A stretch of DNA of 64,000 nucleotides, taken from assembly GCF_040370365.1 (NCBI RefSeq), contig NZ_BAABWQ010000002.1, forward strand, positions 992,001 through 1,056,000. The letters are read 5' to 3'. Below the pieces are notes generated by a model. It was given only the letters and a program-made list of their open reading frames with translations. It was not told where the DNA came from and ran no database searches. This DNA is from Shimia sp040370365. GTDB lineage: Bacteria; Pseudomonadota; Alphaproteobacteria; Rhodobacterales; Rhodobacteraceae. Both the position numbers and the translations under genes were made by a program. Shown here one piece after another: positions 61,199 through 64,000 of the stretch (positions within the stretch are counted from its first letter, which is position 1; every line of letters begins with the position of its first letter).

Positions 61199-62478
61199 CC
61201 CAGCCCACCGTCAGCGTGGTGGTGGTCAGCCGGGGACGGCCCGACGCCCTGAAGCGCGCGTTGGTGGGAATTTCGCAACTGCATTATCCGGCCTTTGAGG
61301 TGATCGTTGTGACAGATCACGCGGGTCAGGATGCGGTCAAAGAGACTACGTTTTCAGACCAGATCAAACTGGCCCCTTATGAGGTGGCTAATATTTCGGC
61401 GGCGCGCAATCGTGGGATTGCGATGGCAGCAGGGGAAGTTGTGGCATTCATCGATGATGATGCGGTGCCAGAAACAGGCTGGCTGCATCACCTTATGGCG
61501 CCTTTTGCCAAACCCGAGGTTGCCGCCGCAGGTGGATATGTGCGTGGCCGCAATGGGGTCAGCTGGCAATGGCAGGCGCAGAGCGTTGATGGCACCGGGC
61601 AGGCCGCACCGATTGATCTGAACGGAGAGGCGCCGGTGGTGCTGACTCCGGATGCGTCGCGGGCGATCAAAACCGAAGGCACAAACATGGCGTTTCGGCG
61701 TGATGTATTGGCCGATCTTGGCGGATTTGATCCCGCTTTTCACTATTTCTTTGATGAGACGGATCTCAATCTGAGGGTGGCCGCGGCAGGGCACAAAACG
61801 GCGATAGTGCCCTTGGCGGAGGTGCATCATGGCTATGCGGCCAATACGCAGCGTACAGATGCACGGGTGCCACGTGATTTGACCGAAATTGGTGCCAGCA
61901 CCGCAGTGTTTTTGCGCAAACATTGCCCAGAAGCAATGCGCGCTCAGGTATGGCGCAAAGACCGCGCAGCGCAGCGTCGCAGGTTGGTGTCTCATATGGT
62001 GGCCGGCAACATGATGCCGGGAGATGTTGGGCGATTGATGCGCGGGCTGGACCAAGGGTTTCAGGATGGGCAGGCGCGCACTCTTGGGCAAACCCCGGTG
62101 ATTTCTCGTGCCTCTGAAGGGTTTCGCCCGCTGGCAACCACGCGAGGGGCACAGGTGCTGATGGCAGGGCGCTTTTGGCGACGGCGTGCAATTTTGCGCG
62201 AGGCGGAGGTGGCGGTGCAGAATGGGCTGCGACCTTCTGTGTTCATTTTTTCGCGCACGGCGCTTTTTCATACTGTGCGGTTTGACCCAAAAGGGTATTG
62301 GGTGCAGGTCGGTGGTTTGTTTGGTCGCTCTGAACGCCACCAAAAACTGTTTCGACTTCGCAGGTTTCGCGCGCGGGTGCGTCGAGAATTTCTGCGAGTT
62401 GCCGGGCAACGTCTGTTGGCTCACACCCTCTTGCAGGGGCTCAGCCAGACTAAAAAACAGGATGTTAAAACAACATGA
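61195..62478 (+). CDS. glycosyltransferase family 2 protein
   Basis: The 427-residue protein has an N-terminal GT-A domain: VSVVVVSRGRPDALKRAL, the metal-binding DDDA in AFIDDDAVPE, and the acceptor segment GTNMAFRRDVLADLGGFDPAFHYFFDETDLNLRV. The C-terminal 150 residues are Arg-rich and could sit on the membrane. Start ATG overlaps the kdsB stop (ATGA). The sugar is unknown; the context is surface polysaccharide. Confidence 0.9.
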   Translation: MTQPTVSVVVVSRGRPDALKRALVGISQLHYPAFEVIVVTDHAGQDAVKETTFSDQIKLAPYEVANISAARNRGIAMAAGEVVAFIDDDAVPETGWLHHLMAPFAKPEVAAAGGYVRGRNGVSWQWQAQSVDGTGQAAPIDLNGEAPVVLTPDASRAIKTEGTNMAFRRDVLADLGGFDPAFHYFFDETDLNLRVAAAGHKTAIVPLAEVHHGYAANTQRTDARVPRDLTEIGASTAVFLRKHCPEAMRAQVWRKDRAAQRRRLVSHMVAGNMMPGDVGRLMRGLDQGFQDGQARTLGQTPVISRASEGFRPLATTRGAQVLMAGRFWRRRAILREAEVAVQNGLRPSVFIFSRTALFHTVRFDPKGYWVQVGGLFGRSERHQKLFRLRRFRARVRREFLRVAGQRLLAHTLLQGLSQTKKQDVKTT

Positions 62479-63503
62479 TGCAAGATCAGCAACGCACTGC
62501 TTTGGTTACGGGGACTGCCGGTTTTATTGGGTTTCACACCGCGCAGCGATTGTTGCAGGATGGATGGCGCGTGATTGGGCTCGATGCCATGACCGATTAC
62601 TATGATGTCACTCTAAAAGAGCGGCGTCACACAATCCTGAAACAACATATCGGCTTTGAAGCCGTTGAGGGTCGACTGGAGGCCCCGGGTGTGTTGATGG
62701 GTCTGTTTGAAGCCCATAAGCCAGACGCGGTGGTTCATTTGGCTGCGCAGGCGGGGGTGCGCCATTCGATTGATGCGCCGCGTTCTTATGTTGAGGCAAA
62801 CTTGGTTGGTACCTTCGAATTGCTGGAGGCAGCGCGGGCCTTTCCGCCACAGCATATGCTGTTGGCTTCCACCAGTTCTGCATATGGCGCCAATACGGAG
62901 ATGCCCTACGCAGAGACACATAAGGCAGACAGCCAGATGTCGTTTTATGCCGCGACCAAAAAGGCCGGTGAGGTGATGGCGCACTCCTACGCGCATCTCT
63001 ACCATCTCCCGACCACAATGTTCCGGTTCTTTACGGTTTACGGTCCATGGGGACGGCCCGATATGGCGCTGTTCAAATTCACCAAGGCAATTTTAGAAGG
63101 CGATGTCATCGACATCTACAATCACGGTGATATGAGCCGGGATTTTACGTATATCGACGATCTGACCACAGGCATTGTGAAGTTGATCGATGCGGTGCCG
63201 GCGATGCCGGATGCACGAGCTGTTTCATTGGATGGTGACAGCTTGAGTGCGGTGGCACCATGGCGTGTGGTCAATATTGGCAATGGCCAGCCAGTAAAGT
63301 TGATGACGTTCGTTGAGGCGATTGAGTCTGCGCTTGGCCAAGAGGCCAAAAAGAACTTCATGGACATGCAGCCAGGTGATGTTCCGGCAACTTGGGCGGA
63401 TGCAAAACTTTTGGAACAGCTGACCGGCACAATTCCCGCCACAAATGTAGACGAAGGTGTGGCCAAATTTGTGGCATGGTATCGGGACTACTACGGGGCC
63501 TGA
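62475..63503 (+). CDS. NAD-dependent nucleotide-sugar epimerase, UDP-glucuronate 4-epimerase-like
   Basis: The 342-residue extended SDR has the Rossmann loop VTGTAGFIGFHTAQRL, LDAMTDYYDVTLKERR, the active-site STSSAYG and YAATKKAGE (Tyr-x-x-x-Lys), and the RFFTVYGPWGRPDMALFKF segment. The DYYD...LK and GRPDMA motifs are typical of UDP-glucuronate epimerases, giving galacturonate-type sugars. It overlaps the glycosyltransferase by 4 bp. Confidence 0.92.
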   Translation: MMQDQQRTALVTGTAGFIGFHTAQRLLQDGWRVIGLDAMTDYYDVTLKERRHTILKQHIGFEAVEGRLEAPGVLMGLFEAHKPDAVVHLAAQAGVRHSIDAPRSYVEANLVGTFELLEAARAFPPQHMLLASTSSAYGANTEMPYAETHKADSQMSFYAATKKAGEVMAHSYAHLYHLPTTMFRFFTVYGPWGRPDMALFKFTKAILEGDVIDIYNHGDMSRDFTYIDDLTTGIVKLIDAVPAMPDARAVSLDGDSLSAVAPWRVVNIGNGQPVKLMTFVEAIESALGQEAKKNFMDMQPGDVPATWADAKLLEQLTGTIPATNVDEGVAKFVAWYRDYYGA

Positions 63504-63528
63504 TGGCCCGCGTTGTGCAGGGCTGATC

Positions 63529-64000
63529 TTAAGATTCGCCAACCACTGTCAGTTTTGGAATGACAGGGAGACCTGAAGAGGCCACCTCGATTGCGTCCGC
63601 CTCGATGCATCGTTGTATCGTCGCATTCAGCAGGGTTTCATCCCGCGTGTCGATTGCGCGGCGCAGATCCTGCAGTGCACCCGCAACCGCCAGTTCCGAA
63701 ATTTGGTTTTCCTGAGCACGTAGAATTTTGGGATGCGGGGTGGTGAGCATATCGCTGCCGATCAGCAGCTCTTCATGCATTTTTTCACCCTCTTTGAGGC
63801 CGGTGAAGACGATGGCAATATCGCCCGACGGGTTGAGTTCATCCCGAACGGCGTGCCCTGAGGCCTCAATCATTTTGCGCGCCATGGCATAGATCGAAAC
63901 CGGTTGGCCCATATCCAGCACAAACACGTCGCCGCCACGAGAGAAAGTTCCGGCGAGCAGAACGAGACGCACAGCTTCGTCCACGGTCATAAAGTAGCGG
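63529..64000 (-). CDS. CapD/FlaA1-type nucleotide-sugar dehydratase, N-terminus outside window
   Basis: The frame continues past the right edge (codons before Met at 63990 read RYF, giving RYFMTVDEAVRLV). This matches the C-terminal half of polysaccharide dehydratases: TRFFMTxxEAV, FVLDMGQPVSIYAMARKMIE, then GLKEGEKMHEELL. The full family protein has an N-terminal membrane domain and a UDP-GlcNAc 4,6-dehydratase domain. It is convergent with the epimerase and belongs to the same surface-polysaccharide locus. Confidence 0.9.
   Translation of the reverse strand, partial: RYFMTVDEAVRLVLLAGTFSRGGDVFVLDMGQPVSIYAMARKMIEASGHAVRDELNPSGDIAIVFTGLKEGEKMHEELLIGSDMLTTPHPKILRAQENQISELAVAGALQDLRRAIDTRDETLLNATIQRCIEADAIEVASSGLPVIPKLTVVGES

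Noticed and set aside
1..64000. CRISPR arrays, prophage, integrases or insertion sequences
   Set aside because: No regularly spaced repeats with unique spacers and no transposase or integrase motifs were seen on either strand.

Overview
The window looks like chromosomal core sequence of an alphaproteobacterium of the Rhodobacteraceae (Roseobacter group). This is inferred from gene content and order: rimP-nusA-ylxR-infB, secA beside argJ and a parvulin, dnaK-dnaJ, an NDUFAF5-type methyltransferase before hemH, an aminotransferase/sulfotransferase pair, and short operons with many 4-base ATGA overlaps. About 60 protein genes are supported. No rRNA, tRNA, CRISPR array, prophage, integrase or insertion sequence was found.

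Layout. 1-6.9 kb: 3' end of a TPM-domain membrane protein, mutS, a PfkB sugar kinase, exported msrA, and an epimerase/sugar-transferase pair. 7-12.3 kb: an aminotransferase class IV with an altered cofactor-binding residue plus a sulfotransferase, then a GST - ChrR-type cupin - FAD amine oxidase - TetR operon with a perfect 26-bp palindrome at its promoter. 12.3-18.9 kb: SCP2 protein, MscS channel, argG, two tandem paralogous membrane proteins (the second frameshifted at a run of nine T), and ilvA. 19-24.1 kb: divergent HPt and receiver-SpoIIE phosphatase genes, Nudix genes, hslO and a CCA-type nucleotidyltransferase. 24.1-37.4 kb: a structured 357-bp gene-free stretch, an ABC exporter, an RNA methyltransferase, two L,D-transpeptidases with a CAP lipoprotein, hemH, comF, grxC, a nitrilase, marR, ubiG, pip and an orphan peptide-binding protein. 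37.4-43 kb: the rimP-nusA-ylxR-infB operon and a 41-codon gene missing from ordinary ORF calls. 43-54.6 kb: parvulin-argJ-mutT, secA, an unknown exported protein, a PstS/OmpA fusion, radC, an amino-acid-binding protein, a fluoroacetate-dehalogenase-like hydrolase and an unknown protein. 54.6-64 kb: dnaK/dnaJ, alkB and a surface-polysaccharide block (ABC-2 permease, cysQ, kdsB, GT2, nucleotide-sugar epimerase, truncated CapD-type dehydratase).

Most genes are housekeeping. The least explained signals are: three copies of a 37-nt element, each built of three 11-nt units; the T9 frameshift in a duplicated membrane gene; the self-contained TetR redox operon; the Glu-to-Thr change in the aminotransferase; the conserved-looking 41-aa protein after infB; and perfect inverted repeats at the nusA and infB stop codons. 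All functional assignments rest on motif and family recognition by eye, because no database search was possible.
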